A stretch of DNA of 64,000 nucleotides from Prorocentrum cordatum (GCA_963575745.1 CAUYUJ010017876.1:146969-210968); one strand, 5' to 3'. Counted from the first letter of the stretch, positions 50,663-61,739 are shown. Translations and numbers: made by a program. Notes: a model not told the origin generated them from the letters alone.

Positions 50663-50792
50663 GTCGTCGTCGTCGTTGTCGTCTTCGCTGTCGTCGACAT
50701 CGTCGTCGTCGCCGCTGCCGCCGCCGCTGCCATCGTGATCGTCGTGCGTGGTCGTCGTGGTCGTGGTCGTGGTCGTGGTCGGTCGTCGTCGA

Positions 50793-50847
<55 letters not shown>

Positions 50848-50940
50848 ATCGTCGTCGTCGTTGTCGTCGTGGTCGTCGTCGTCGTCGTCATTGTCGTCGT
50901 GGTCGTCGTGGTCGTCGTCGTCGTCGTCGTCGTCATCGTT

Positions 50941-50989
<49 letters not shown>

Positions 50990-50992
50990 TCG

Positions 50993-51033
<41 letters not shown>

Positions 51034-51065
51034 CATCCGTCGTGGTCGTCGTCGTCGTCGTCATC
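50663..51065. repeat. TCG/TGG array, right of the recombinase element
   Basis: GTC repeats with GTG and ATC variants, the continuation of 43,565-43,861. Frames read poly-Val, poly-Ser or poly-Asp/Thr, following from the repeat. Confidence 0.95.
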
Positions 51066-51687
51066 ACGTTCGTCGTCCTTTTCTTACTCATCTGTCCCGT
51101 CCTCGCGCGCCTCACCTTTTTCAGAATGACATTGGCCGTTGGGTCAATGTTAGTCCTCGTAGCGCGAGCTTCCCATCATACAATTGGGGCGCGCATCAAG
51201 AAACCATATGCTTTTCGTCAGGGTATTCTGTGTGTCTTCGCTCCGCGCGCTGCGCGGTGACGACCCGCAGCCGTTGAAGAGGCCACTTCGCTCAGGGTGC
51301 TCCAGGTTTCCCCTCAGATGTACCTCGCGCGCGGGTTTTCGGGGGAAGTGAGAAGGAGAAGGCCTTCTCAGAAGGCTCGGAAGTCCCTCGGCCTTTTGAA
51401 AAGCTTGCTGAGCCTTCCCCGAAGACAAGAACCACTTCTCAGCAGGCGCGAGGGCTCCTGAGAGGTCCCGCCGCCTCCTGAGAAGGCCTTCTCCTCATCG
51501 CCTCCCCCCCTCGCTCGCCGCCACTTCCAGGGCCGGGCTTCCGGCGAGGGCTGCTCGCGGCCGCGCCCGCCCTGTGCAGCCGGGGCGGATCCGTGCCGTG
51601 GGCACTGCCGCCCCCCGCGCCCCCCTTGGCCTGCTCTTGCCCCCCCCGCGGCCTCGGAGGCCCGGGCCCCCTTCCCCCGTGGGCCGC
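51066..51687. other. Gene-poor interval with an inverted repeat
   Basis: AGAAGGAGAAGGCCTTCTCA near 51,351 is mirrored by TGAGAAGGCCTTCTCCTCAT near 51,478; between them are AGCAGGC/GAGGGCTCC and AAAAGCTTGCTGAGCC words. No gene recognised. Confidence 0.5.
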
Positions 51688-51822
51688 CCCTCCTCCTCCT
51701 CCTCCTCCTCCTCCTCCTCCTCCTCCCCTCCTCCTCCTCCTCCTCCTCCTCCTCCTCCTCCTCCTCCTAGCCTCCTTCCTCCTCCTCCTCCTCCTCCTCC
51801 TCCTCCTCCTCCTCCTCCTCCC
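51688..51822. repeat. CTC trinucleotide arrays
   Basis: Two blocks of CTC repeats separated by TAGCCTCCTTC. Frames read poly-Pro, poly-Leu or poly-Ser, following from the repeat. Confidence 0.95.
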
Positions 51823-51958
51823 AGGTCGAGGACCCCCGCGCCCCCGTCGGCTTCCCCCGTGGGCCGCCCCCTGCCCCGGCCTGCCTCTGGATGGCCCTGC
51901 GGGCTCGGAAGCGGCCCGGGGGAGGCCGAGGGGAACGACGAGCGCCCAGGGACCGAGC

Positions 51959-52141
51959 TCGACTGCGAGCGAGAGTGACCTCTCGCCAGAGTGACCTTCG
52001 TTGCGGGCCCAATGGGGTCCCCCGATCGCCGCTCGCGGAGCGATGACAGCGGCTTGCGCGCCCGGGCTTGGCCACCCCGCGCCCTGTCGAGTTGCGCACC
52101 GCAGGTCGCTCTGGCCCAGGGTCATTCTTACGCGTAGCCGA
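51959..52141. mobile_element. MITE family A, copy 3 (183 bp)
   Basis: Left TCGACTGCGAGCGAGAGTGA, CCTCTCGCCAGAGTGACC; right GCGCACCGCAGGTCGCTCTG ... TTACGCGTAGCCGA. The core TTGCGCGCCCGGGCTTGG is kept. It is more diverged from copies 1 and 2 than they are from each other. Confidence 0.8.
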
Positions 52142-52393
52142 TGAAAGCATCAGATCGCCGGATACTTGGGAACACCGCCGTTGTGCACCGCCGTCGCTGC
52201 CGCACCGCGTGCGTCGATCGGCAGGGCGCGCACCAAGGGCCACTCCGGCGGAGGCCCCCCCCGGATCCGCCCCCTTCACGAGAGGGTCGCGCCCTTCGGC
52301 GATCCCTCGCGGTCAGCGGCCCAAAGTGCTTGTGGGGTGCTGAGATGCTGCCGGCAGCCCCGACCACCAGCACGACGACCATCACGACCATCG

Positions 52394-52593
52394 GGGGAGC
52401 GTAAGACCCGGGTTTGCCAGGACTCGGGTTCGCCATCGTTTTTTGACGACCGCGCCTCGGATTTTGACGAGGAGGAGTTTCGTGGGATGTCTGCAGCGGG
52501 AGGCCTCGTCAAAATGCAGGCTCGGCCTCGTCATTTTTTTGACGACCTCGTCGGGGATTTCCGAGTCCCCCGTACCCGGGTCTTACGTCCCCC
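52394..52593. mobile_element. MITE-like element C with GTAAGACCCGGG ends
   Basis: Left GGGGGAGCGTAAGACCCGGG; right CCCGGGTCTTACGTCCCCC. The inverted repeat of about 30 bp also includes GGACTCGG / CCGAGTCC. The interior has further complementary blocks (TTTTGACGAGGAGG with CCTCGTCAAAAT, and GTCATTTTTTTGACGAC). No coding capacity; only one copy in the window. Confidence 0.75.
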
Positions 52594-53504
52594 TGACGGT
52601 CACCACGACCACCACGACCACCCCCCACGCTTACCATGACCACCGCGACCGCCTTAAACCGAGGCACGGCCGCCTTCACGGCAACCACTTCGGCGATGCG
52701 CCCAATTTGGGTCGTCACACGTTGCGTCGCGCGCGCGCTCGCGTGGGCTCGGCCGTCCGCGCGCGCCGCCGGGGAGCAGCCGCTGCCTTCGTAGTCGTAG
52801 CCAGATTTCGCATCGTTGCGCCCTTTGACCATTGCTTGCGTTGTCCTTGGTTCTTCCAGCGAGCGGCCGCCCGAGCACCCCTCGGGGCGAAGATTCTCCA
52901 CGCCCGAGGCCTCCCTCCGTGGTCCTCCTCCGCGGCCGCCCTCCTGCTGGCAACCGCCTTGCTGCTGACCAACAGGCGTCGGCCGTGTTCACCTGGGCGT
53001 CTTTACAGCTCCACCGCCACCACAGCAGCTGTATTTCCCCAAACATTGGCGACGGCATCGTGCGGGACAGCATGCAATCATGTCAGAGGCATGTGCAGCG
53101 ATGGTCGTGACACTTCTGCATCATGATCGCCTCATGCGCAGCACATCGAGCGGAACGCTTCAAGGATATCAGTGGCAACCGCGTCAACAACCATCGCGGG
53201 AATCCAACGAGAAAAAGCGGTCGTGGCATGCGGAAACACAACCCCGCATACAAAGATGTGCCAATTCACGCTCGAGTTCTAGCTCCGCCTTTGCCACATT
53301 CCCGAGGTTCCGTGGCAATTTTGGATTTAGCCAGGTTGGCTCAATTTTCAAACGCCTTGGCCTGGGCCCTGGAGCTTGGTCGCTGCCGAAGTCCTGGCTC
53401 CGACCACCGATTTCGAGGCACAGGGCCTCCACGCACTCATGCGCCCGATCACGCTTCGTCTCCTTCTCCTCTTAAGCCGTTTTTTCCCGCGCCACTCAGA
53501 CATG
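52594..53504. other. Gene-poor interval
   Basis: A CACGACCACCACGACCACC patch directly follows element C. Open frames of up to 227 aa show no domain. Confidence 0.4.
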
Positions 53505-54400
53505 GGTGGCAAGCATCACCATCGGAGCGAAGCCCGTCGTGACCGTCGCTCTTCCCCACCTCCTGCCTCGACGCCGTTTGCTTCGATGCGCAGGTCAGCT
53601 ACCGCAGCGCGAGGAGCTCCTCGCCGCGGGACCACCCCTTCCGCGATCTCGAAGTTCGACGCCATCATGGGCAGCATCCAGAACATCCCGCAAATTTAGA
53701 TGCAGAGTGCTGGTGCTGTCTAGCTCTTGTGTGCTGCCGTGACGTCTAGCCCGGTTCGGTGCGGAAAGCCTGCTCGCCACGTGGCGCCTCTGAGCAGAGA
53801 GCACCACAACAAGCACAGCGAGCTCAGAAGCCAGCTCGACCACGCCATTCGCGACCAAAGCTCCCGCATCGACAACATGTTTCAGGTCATGAGGGAGGGC
53901 CAGAACCTTCCCATCGGCGACGACGACATGACCGACTCCCACCTGCCCACGCTCTCGTCCAAGCTCGACTAGATCGAGACCCAGGTGAAGACGCTTGCCA
54001 GCGCTCAGAAGATCATGGAGAGCCACCTCTGTGAGCTGCGGCCGTCTCCTACAATGCCTCCGCCGATGGCCAGTCATGGTGCTATTGGCCGCCCTCCTGC
54101 TGGGGAAGTTCCTCAGCATCAGGTTCGCAAACTCGTACTTCTTGGATTTCCGCGTCCCCTTCTAGCGCCCGATGTTGGCGAGGTATGCTCCAGGAGCCGC
54201 GCCGCTTGTGCCCCTTCAGCTGACCAGCCCCAAACCATTGTTCGTGTGCTGTATCATCTGTTTATCGACGTGCCTTTCACAGAACCTGTTCCCCTGGGGC
54301 CTTTGCGGGCACTGGCCGCCGGACCTGCTGGAGGATTTGAAGCGCAAGCTTCTTGCGTTTGTCGTTGTTGGCGAGCTAAGACTTCCAGCCGAGATTAGGT
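53505..54400 (+). pseudogene. Possible LINE ORF1-like fragment with coiled coil, interrupted by stops
   Basis: Frame 3 carries MGGKHHHRSEARRDRR, AISKFDAIMGSIQNIPQI then a stop at about 53,699. After it come HHNKHSELRSQLDHAIRDQS, SRIDNMFQVMREGQNLPIGD and SSKLD with a stop at 53,972, then TQVKTLASAQKIMESHLCEL and VRKLVLLGFPRPLLAPD. Staying in one frame across two in-frame stops, together with heptad-like helices and an LGFPRPLL word, suggests a decayed coding region. The tie to LINE ORF1 is an inference. Confidence 0.4.
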
Positions 54401-54739
54401 GAGGGATTCCAGCCAAGCGGAGAAGGGGCTTCAAATCTTGCTTTTGGAGCTGACCCTGGAGCCGTAGGAGCTGACCCTGGGCATCTTGCCGTTGGAGCTG
54501 ACCCAATCCAGCCGCGCCCTGTGTGCTCCGCCCGATCTGAAGAAGCCCATCGTCGTCGTCGTCACCCTCGCGCCAGTCGGGGGGTCCTTGTCGCGCGACG
54601 TCGATCGCGACGACGACGAGCTGTTTGATCGAGCCTCCAGCGCCCCGCGGGCCCCCGAGCAATGGAATGTCCGTGGGCCCTCGAGCAGCCGGCGACGTTG
54701 TCAGCCGAACAAGCCCAGCTCTAGTGCCCCCCCCGCCCA

Positions 54740-55025
54740 TCCCATGACCACGTCGCCCATGCCACGGCGGTCAGAAACTGGCTTTCTGACGTCACGGAGC
54801 GAGTGTGGAAGCGGGAGCAGAAGATCGAGAAGCTGGAGGAGAAACTGAAGCAAGGCGAGGCTGCGCGCGCCACTAACATTTCCGCGGACCTGCGGGGATA
54901 CGGTCAGGAAGCTGCAGAGATCACGGCGCGGAGAAAGGGAGGTGGAGCGGCGCGCGACCGTGCAGGCGTCGGCCGGCGCCGGCGCCAGGATGGGCACGCA
55001 GGCATCCAGCCAAGCGGTTTGCCGC
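54740..55025 (+). pseudogene. Coiled-coil coding fragment, truncated by an AT microsatellite
   Basis: Frame 2 reads HVAHATAVRNWLSDVTERVW, then KREQKIEKLEEKLKQGEAAR, a clear charged coiled coil, before sliding into low complexity and the TA array at 55,030. It may belong to the same decayed element as 53,505-54,400. No family assigned. Confidence 0.35.
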
Positions 55026-55029
55026 ATGC

Positions 55030-55157
55030 GGTATATATATATATATATATATATGTTTTTTAGTTTTTTTATTTCTTTATTTATCGATCTATTTATTTAT
55101 TTATTTATTAATTTATTTATTTATTTATTTATTCATTTATTTATTTATTAATTATAT

Positions 55158-55192
<35 letters not shown>

Positions 55193-55405
55193 TTAATTAA
55201 TTAATTAATTTATTTATATATATATATATATAAAACACACACAATAATAATGGGGCTTCCAGCCAAGCAGGCGCGGCGCCGAGACGTGAGGGGCCCGCTT
55301 TTCAGCGCCGCCCGAGGAGTGCGCGAGTGTTTTTCCGTGGGGGCCCGTGTCGGCGCCGCCCGGTCGTCGTCGTCCTCGTCATCCGCATCATCATTTTTTG
55401 TATTA

Positions 55406-55437
<32 letters not shown>

Positions 55438-55440
55438 TTG

Positions 55441-55471
<31 letters not shown>

Positions 55472-55500
55472 TATCATGATATATATATATATGTATAAAA
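55030..55500. repeat. AT-rich microsatellites: TA, TTTA and mixed arrays
   Basis: TA (55,031-55,052), TTTA/TTTAT tetramers (55,065-55,205), TA (55,212-55,232), then 55,250-55,390 with GC-rich single-copy sequence, then TA arrays at 55,404-55,437 and 55,440-55,495. Sharply AT-rich against the GC-rich surroundings. Confidence 0.9.
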
Positions 55501-56790
55501 AAACTGTTTTTTCCTTTCCTCTCTCTCTCTCTCTTCTGCCTTCCGTCCCGCGGCTGGTTCACGAGGGTGGACTTGAGAGCAGGAAGGGGGACGGGCATGC
55601 TCATGAGCGCGCCTGTTCCTGCGGAGGGGGGAGGGAACCGACATTCCCACGTTCGAAAGATAATCGTTTTTCTTGATGTGATAGAAGTCTCTCTTCCGTC
55701 GCGCGGCCCCCTTTTGCTAGACCTGCCGCATTGACTAATGATTGCAATCTGCTCTCGTAACCCAGCCTCTTTTATTGGACGGCGAAGTCCCCTTGCAGAT
55801 TGAGACCTTCCCCCCTTCCGCGCGACCCCTGTATTCGAGAGCATCCGTCGGCGCTCTATCATACTTTTATGTTGATGTACCACTAATCAGACTGTTTGCT
55901 TTCCCCCATCAACGTTCACGGGTTGCTACAAAGGTCTTTGAGGTACTGCCAGTCAAACGCTCAAATTTGCCGGTCTTCGTACGGAAGTTCGTCTTTCTGT
56001 TCCGACGATCCCAGGGTCGAGGAGAAGCATCACTAGCTCTGTTCCGACGGGTTTTGTTCGGACAAGCTCTGTCCCGACATGCTCTGTTCCAGCCGCGTGG
56101 CAGCTTCGCGTCCGAGCAAGGGGTCTTCTTTGAATTCTCTTTGAGCTGGGGGGGGGCGAGGGTTCTGGACATCCAAATTGGATTTCTGTATTTTCATATT
56201 GTTTGAGATGGACCAGCGCGTAACCTTTGGCAGGGCGGCGGGGCAAGCTCGGGTGTTCAGCCCAACGACAGAATTCAGTTTGAATTGATGCAAAATGTAT
56301 GCGGATCAGCCGCACGCGAATGAGAGCTTACGTTTCGCGCTCGCGGTCAAGGCAAGGGGGTCGGTCGAAAGTGGCTGACTTTTGGATGATCGTGGCGTTT
56401 GAGGGACAGGAGCATGAACACGAAACTATGCTCGCTACGCCGCCGTGCGCAGTATAGTGGACACTATTCGGGATGGAGTCGCGAGCGTGGGACGTTCAAC
56501 AACGAGTTTGCACCATGCTTCGAACGAAGGTCCGCAGATCTTAAGTGGTACAAGCGTTCAGATCCCATCTTTTTGTCGTGCTCATGCTCGGCACCGCATC
56601 ATACATGGCAGAACTACCGACCGCCGCACCGGCCAAGGGGTGGGAATGTCAGCCGTGAGTCCGGGTCCAGGTGTGGCATCCTCTTCCTCCTCCTCCTTTC
56701 TGGCTTTCTCCTCCGTCCTGCTTTGCTCTCCTACCTTCCGCGTTTTCGTTTTGTGCTTTCTCATGATTCTCTTCTTCTGCCTCTCCTTCC
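55501..56790. other. Gene-free interval
   Basis: Positions 56,030-56,100 have repeated TCTGTTCCGAC / TGTTCGGACAAG words. Otherwise no domain or named repeat recognised. Confidence 0.4.
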
Positions 56791-56799
56791 TCGCCAGCG

Positions 56800-56842
56800 G
56801 CGGCGGCGGCGTCGTGTCGTCGTCGTTGTCATCGTCGTCGTT

Positions 56843-56892
<50 letters not shown>

Positions 56893-56915
56893 GGTCGTCG
56901 TGGTCGTCGTCGTCG
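56800..56915. repeat. GTC trinucleotide array
   Basis: GTC units with occasional ATC, TTG and GTG variants. Open frames here follow from the repeat. Confidence 0.95.
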
Positions 56916-58203
56916 CCTCCATCCTCGTCCTCCTCACCCTCGTCTGGGGAACTGCCCGCTCGCCGTGAGAGCTGCTGCCGCTGCCGCTGGCTGCTCCCTT
57001 TTTGCCGCCGCTGCCGGCGCTGCTGCTCGCGGCCGGCTTCTCGCCGCCTGCCGCTGGCAGCCGCTCGGCGCCCACTGCTGGCAGCTGCGCCCTGCTCTGC
57101 TGCACGCGCGTCTGCTCGTTCCACTTTTGCTGCCCCCGTGGATCGCCGCCGCCCCCACTCCTCCGGTGAGCCCTTTGGCACCCACAGTCCATACGGAAGC
57201 CAGAAGCAGGGAGGAAAGGGGCGGTCGACATCGATCGGCGGAGCTTCGGCCACAGTCGCAGGACAGTCTGTTGAGTTGGCTTGCTGCGGCGTCTCTCTCT
57301 TGAGTACTTGTCCGTGGTGCGTCTGTGTGCGCCATGAGGATAACCCTCTTGAGGGGCAGTGGATTCCTCCTCCTGCCTTGCCCGTAGGGAAAATGCAGGG
57401 AGGAAGGGGATGGATGCACGGAGGGACAGGATGATGGGCACGGGGGGCGGAGAGGGGCGGGGGGACGCTTGTGCTCCACGCTTCCTGCTGGCCGCCGCAT
57501 TCGGCAGAGTGCCGACGCGACCCCCTCCACAGTGGCCTCGGCGACGCCGTCTTCGTGTGGGGCGCTCCAGAAAATGGTCTCCAGCCTTCGAGGCACCGAG
57601 AGGTCGACAGCTCTTCCTCGGCGGGTGACCGGCGGAGGGCCAGCGAAGGCTCTCCGCTGGCGGAGGTGAATCGTCTCTGCAGTGCTGCTCCCACGGATGT
57701 GGGAGCACGCAGGGGTGGCACGTTGGAGATTGAGGTGGGGGCTTGCCGCCCTCCCTGTTCGTAGCAGTCCCCGTATTTCAGAGGCCAGCAACATATGTAC
57801 ACGTACGCGGTTAGCTTCCCCTGGAGTGCGTGTCAACGCGGACGTTCGTGCAGGCAAGACCGCGGAGGGCGTACATGTACATATGTCGTTGCTCGCCCAC
57901 GTATGTGCTTTCTTCTTTCCGCCCGACAGGGTCTCAAGTGCTTCTGCCGCGCCGTTTCTGGCTGATTTTTTGAGCGAGGTCCGTCACTGTTCCTGAGACT
58001 CGCGGGCATAGTGTTGAAACAGAGGAAGTGCAAACGTAAAACATGCGCCAAAGAGATGTAAACCTTGCTGGGTGCAGGGCTTCCTCAGGAGCAATCTTGG
58101 GGGAAGATGAAGCGACCCCCAATCGCTATCTGGGGCGTATCGTCGATCAGTCGGCGCTGCAGCGCCCATTCCAGGTGGATGTTTGCTCCCTGAGCTGGTC
58201 TCC
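56916..58203. other. Gene-free GC-rich interval
   Basis: Long overlapping frames exist on both strands because of high GC, with GCTGCC-rich low complexity at 56,965-57,100. No domain recognised. Confidence 0.4.
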
Positions 58204-58211
58204 CCCTATCG
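58204..58211. repeat. Target-site duplication, left copy
   Basis: CCCTATCG, repeated exactly at 61,727-61,734 on the other side of the family B element. Confidence 0.85.
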
Positions 58212-58389
58212 TTAAGTCGGGTGTGTCCCTCTACAGGAGGAGTATCCAAACATAGTATAAAGCAATCCGGGGACGATGCCTCTTATCTTCTGAGCCATGT
58301 TGGAGCATTTGTGTTTTGTTCCCCACATGCTTCGTGGGGTTCTGGTTTTCTTCCATGCCGCGCCGCACCCGCGACACACACCTCACTCT

Positions 58390-58545
58390 TCGTACAGCAC
58401 AGCTCAGCACAGCACAGCACATCACAGCACAGCACAGCACAGCACAGCACAGCACACAGCTCAGCTCAGCTCAGCACACAGCACAGCTCAACACAGCTCA
58501 GCACAGCCCAGCACGGCTCAGCTCAGCACAGCACAGCACAGCTCG
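58390..58545. repeat. AGCAC/AGCTC pentamer array
   Basis: Mixed CAGCA, CAGCT and CAACA pentamers at the left border of the 90-bp satellite. Confidence 0.95.
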
Positions 58546-58550
58546 TGGCA

Positions 58551-61500
58551 CTTTCTCGACACCACAGGGGGTGCGCAGGGGTTGGTCTCTCAGCTAGGCC
58601 GCTATCCACGACACTGGCGCAAAGCCTAGCAGGCGTGGCACTCTCTCGACACCAAAGGGGGTGGGCAGGGGGTGGTCTCTCAGCTCGGCCGCTATCCACG
58701 ACACTGGCGCAAAGCCTAGCAGGCGTGGCACTTTCTAGCAGGGTGGTCTCTCAGTCGGCCGCTATCCACGACACTGGCGCTGCCTAGCAGGCGTGGCTTT
58801 CTCGACACCACAGGGGGTGCGCAGGGGGTGGTCTCTCAGCTCGGCCGCTATCCACGACACTGGCGCAAAGCCTAGCAGGCGTGGCACTTTCTCGACACCA
58901 CAGGGGGTGCGCAGGGGGTGGTCTCTCAGCTCGGCCGCTATCCACGACACTGGCGCAAAGCCTAGCAGGCGTGGCACTTTCTCGACACCACAGGGGGTGG
59001 GCAGGGGGTGGTCTCTCAGCTCGGCCGCTATCCACGACACTGGCGCAAAGCCTAGCAGGCGTGGCACTTTCTCGACACCACAGGGGTGCGCAGGGGGTGG
59101 TCTCTCAGCTCGGCCGCTATCCACGACACTGGCGCAAAGCCTAGCAAGCGTGGCACTTTCTCGACACCACACAGGGGGTGCGCAGGGGGTGGTCTCTCAG
59201 CTCGGCCGCTATCCACGACACTGGCGCAAAGGCTAGCAGGCGTGCACTTTCGCGACACCGCAGGGGGTGGGCAGGGGGTGGTCTCTCAGCTCGGCCGCTA
59301 TCCACGACACTGGCGCAAAGCTTAGCAGGCGTGGCACTTTCTCGACACCACACGGGGTGCGCAGGGGGTGGTCTCTCAGCTCGGCCGCTATCCACGACAC
59401 TGGCGCAAACCTAGCAAGCGTGGCACTTTCTCGCGTGCGCAGGGGGTGGTCTCTCAGCTCGGTCGCTATCCGCGACACTGTTTTAAAACATAGCAGGCGT
59501 GGCACTTTCTCGACACCAAAGGGGGTGGACAGGGGGTGGTCTCTCAGCTCGGCCGCTGTCCACGACACTGGCGCAAAGCCTAGCAGGCGTGGCACTCTCT
59601 CGACACCACAGGGGGTGCGCAGGGGGTGGTCTCTCAGCTCGGCCGCTATCCACGACACTGGCGCAAGCCTAGCAGGCGTGGCACTTTCTCGACACCACAG
59701 GGGGTGCGCAGGGGGTGGTCTCTCAGCTCGGCCGCTATCCACGACACTGGCGCAAACCTAGCAGGCGTGGCACTTTCTCGACACCACAGGGGGTGCGCAG
59801 GGGGTGGTCTCTCAGCTCGGCCGATATCCACGACACTGTCGCAAAAAAAGGCTAACAGGCGTGGCACTTTCGCGACACCACAGGGGGTTCGCAGGGGGTG
59901 GTTTCGTTGGTTTCCTCTTCTCAGCTCGAGCCTCCCCACACACTGGCGCAAAGCCTAGCAGGCTTGGCACTTGTCCTCGACACCGACGCCGTGGCGCAGG
60001 GGTGGTCTCTCAGCTCGGCCGCCATCCACGACACTGGCGCAAAGCCTAGCAGGCGTGGCACCCTCGCGACACCACAGGGGGTGGGCAGGGGGTGGTCTCT
60101 CAGCTCGGCCGCTATCCACGACACTGGCGCAAAACCTAGCAGGCGTGGCACTTTCTCGACACCGCAGGAGGTGCGCAGGGGGTGGTCTCTCAGCTCGGCC
60201 GCTATCCACGACACTGGCGCAAAGCCTAGCAGGCGTGGCACTTTCTCGACACCACAGGGGGTGCGCAGGGGGTGGTCTCTCAGCTCGGCCGCTATCCACG
60301 ACACTGGCGCAAAAGGCTAGCAGGCGTGGCATTTTCTCGACACCACACGAGGTGCGCAGGGGGTGGTCTCTCAGCTCGGCCGCCACGACACTGGCGCAAA
60401 GCCTAGCAAGCGTGGCACTTTCTCGACACCACAGGGGGTGCGCAGGGGGTGATCTCTCAGCTCGGTCGCTATCCACGACACTGGCGCAAAGCCTAGCAGG
60501 CGTGGCACTTTCTCGACACCACAGGGGATGCGCAGGGGGTGGTCTCTCAGTTCGGCCGCTATCCACGACACTGGCGCAAAGCCTAGCAGGCGTGGCACTT
60601 TCTCGACACCACAGGGGGTGCGCAGGGGGCGGCCTCTCAGCTCGGCCGCTATCCACGACACTGGCGCAAAGCCTAGCAGGCGTGGCACTTTCTCGACACC
60701 ACAGGGGGTGCGCAGGGGGTGGTCTCTCAGCTCGGCCGCTATCCACGACACTGGCGCAAAGCCTAGCAGGCGTGGCACTTTCTCGACACCACAGGGGGTG
60801 CGCAGGGGGTGGTCTCTCAGCTCGGCCGCTATCCACGACACTGCGCAAAGGCTAGCAGGCGTGGCACTTTCTCGACACCACAGGGGGTGCGCAGGGGGTG
60901 GTCTCTCAGCTCGGCCGCTATCCACGACACTGTCGCAAAGCCTAGCAGGCGTGGCACTTTCTCGACACCACAGGGGGTGCGCAGGGGGTGGTCTCTCAGC
61001 TCGGCCGCTATCCACGACACTGGCGCAAAGCCTAGCAGGCGTGCACTTTCTCGACACCACAGGGGGTGCGCAGGGGGTGGTCTCTCAGCTCGGCCGCTAT
61101 CCACGACACTGTCGCAGGCTAGTAGGCGTAGCACTTTCTCGACACCACAGGGGGTGCGCAGGGGGTGGTCTCTCAGCTCGGCCGCCATCCACGACACTGG
61201 CGCAAAGCTAGCAGGCGTGGCACTTTCTCCACACCAAAGGGGGTGGGCAGGGGGTGGTCTCTCAGCTCGGCCGCTATCCACGACACTGGCGCAAAGCTTA
61301 GCAGCCGTGGCACTTTCTCGACACCACAGGGGGTGCGCAGGGGGTGGTCTCTCAGCTCGGCCGCTATCCACGACACTGGCGCAAAGGCTAGCAGGCGTGG
61401 CACTTTCTCGACACCACAGGGGGTGCGCAGGGGGTGGTCTCTCAGCTCGGCCGCTATCCACGACACTGGCGCAAAGCCTAGCAGGCGTGGCACTTTCTCG

Positions 61501-61575
61501 ACACCACAGGGGGTGCGCAGGGGGTGGTCTCTCAGCTCGGCCGCTATCCACGACACTGGCGCAAAGCCTAGCAGG
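58551..61575 (+). repeat. 90-bp satellite, about 33 copies
   Basis: The unit contains TCTCGACACCACAGGGGGTG, CGCAGGGGGTGGTCTCTCAG, CTCGGCCGCTATCCACGACA, CTGGCGCAAAGCCTAGCAGG and CGTGGCACTT. Units between 60,421 and 60,781 are exactly 90 bp apart; others vary by 1-4 bp, and a few (59,420-59,500, 59,880-59,990, 60,380) are shortened or diverged. Since 90 is divisible by three, open frames of up to 297 aa appear on both strands; none is called as a gene. Confidence 0.97.
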
Positions 61576-61726
61576 GAACATTCGCGACGAGGGCCCAGAA
61601 CGCAGGATTGTGCATATATATAATATACATAAGCAAACACATAATATTTAAATTAAGTATGTGGGGTTCCTCGGTAGCGTAATGTTTCCTGCAAGATCCG
61701 CCTATAGGAGGACCTGCCCGACCTAA

Positions 61727-61734
61727 CCCTATCG
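61727..61734. repeat. Target-site duplication, right copy
   Basis: CCCTATCG, identical to 58,204-58,211. Confidence 0.85.
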
Positions 61735-61739
61735 CTCCC

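Larger units (their letters stand above)
58212..61726. mobile_element. Large family B element (3.5 kb) carrying a satellite array
   Basis: Left end TTAAGTCGGGTGTGTCCCTC; right end GGAGGACCTGCCCGACCTAA, the imperfect reverse complement over about 28 bp. Perfect 8-bp duplication CCCTATCG at both flanks. Both ends continue inward with the sequence of the 138-bp copy at 30,492-30,629. The interior has no transposase: it is about 170 bp of unique sequence, an AGCAC/AGCTC pentamer array and about 33 copies of a 90-bp satellite, then about 100 bp to the right end. An 8-bp duplication is seen in hAT, P and some other DDE superfamilies; I could not assign this one from its termini. Confidence 0.85.

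Noticed and set aside
58551-61575. A CRISPR array
   Set aside because: The units are contiguous tandem repeats without unique spacers, and the DNA is eukaryotic.
58720-61651. Repeated open frames of up to 297 aa on both strands (RRGTFSTPQGV and LSRHHRGCAGG types)
   Set aside because: They result from the 90-bp satellite period being divisible by three.
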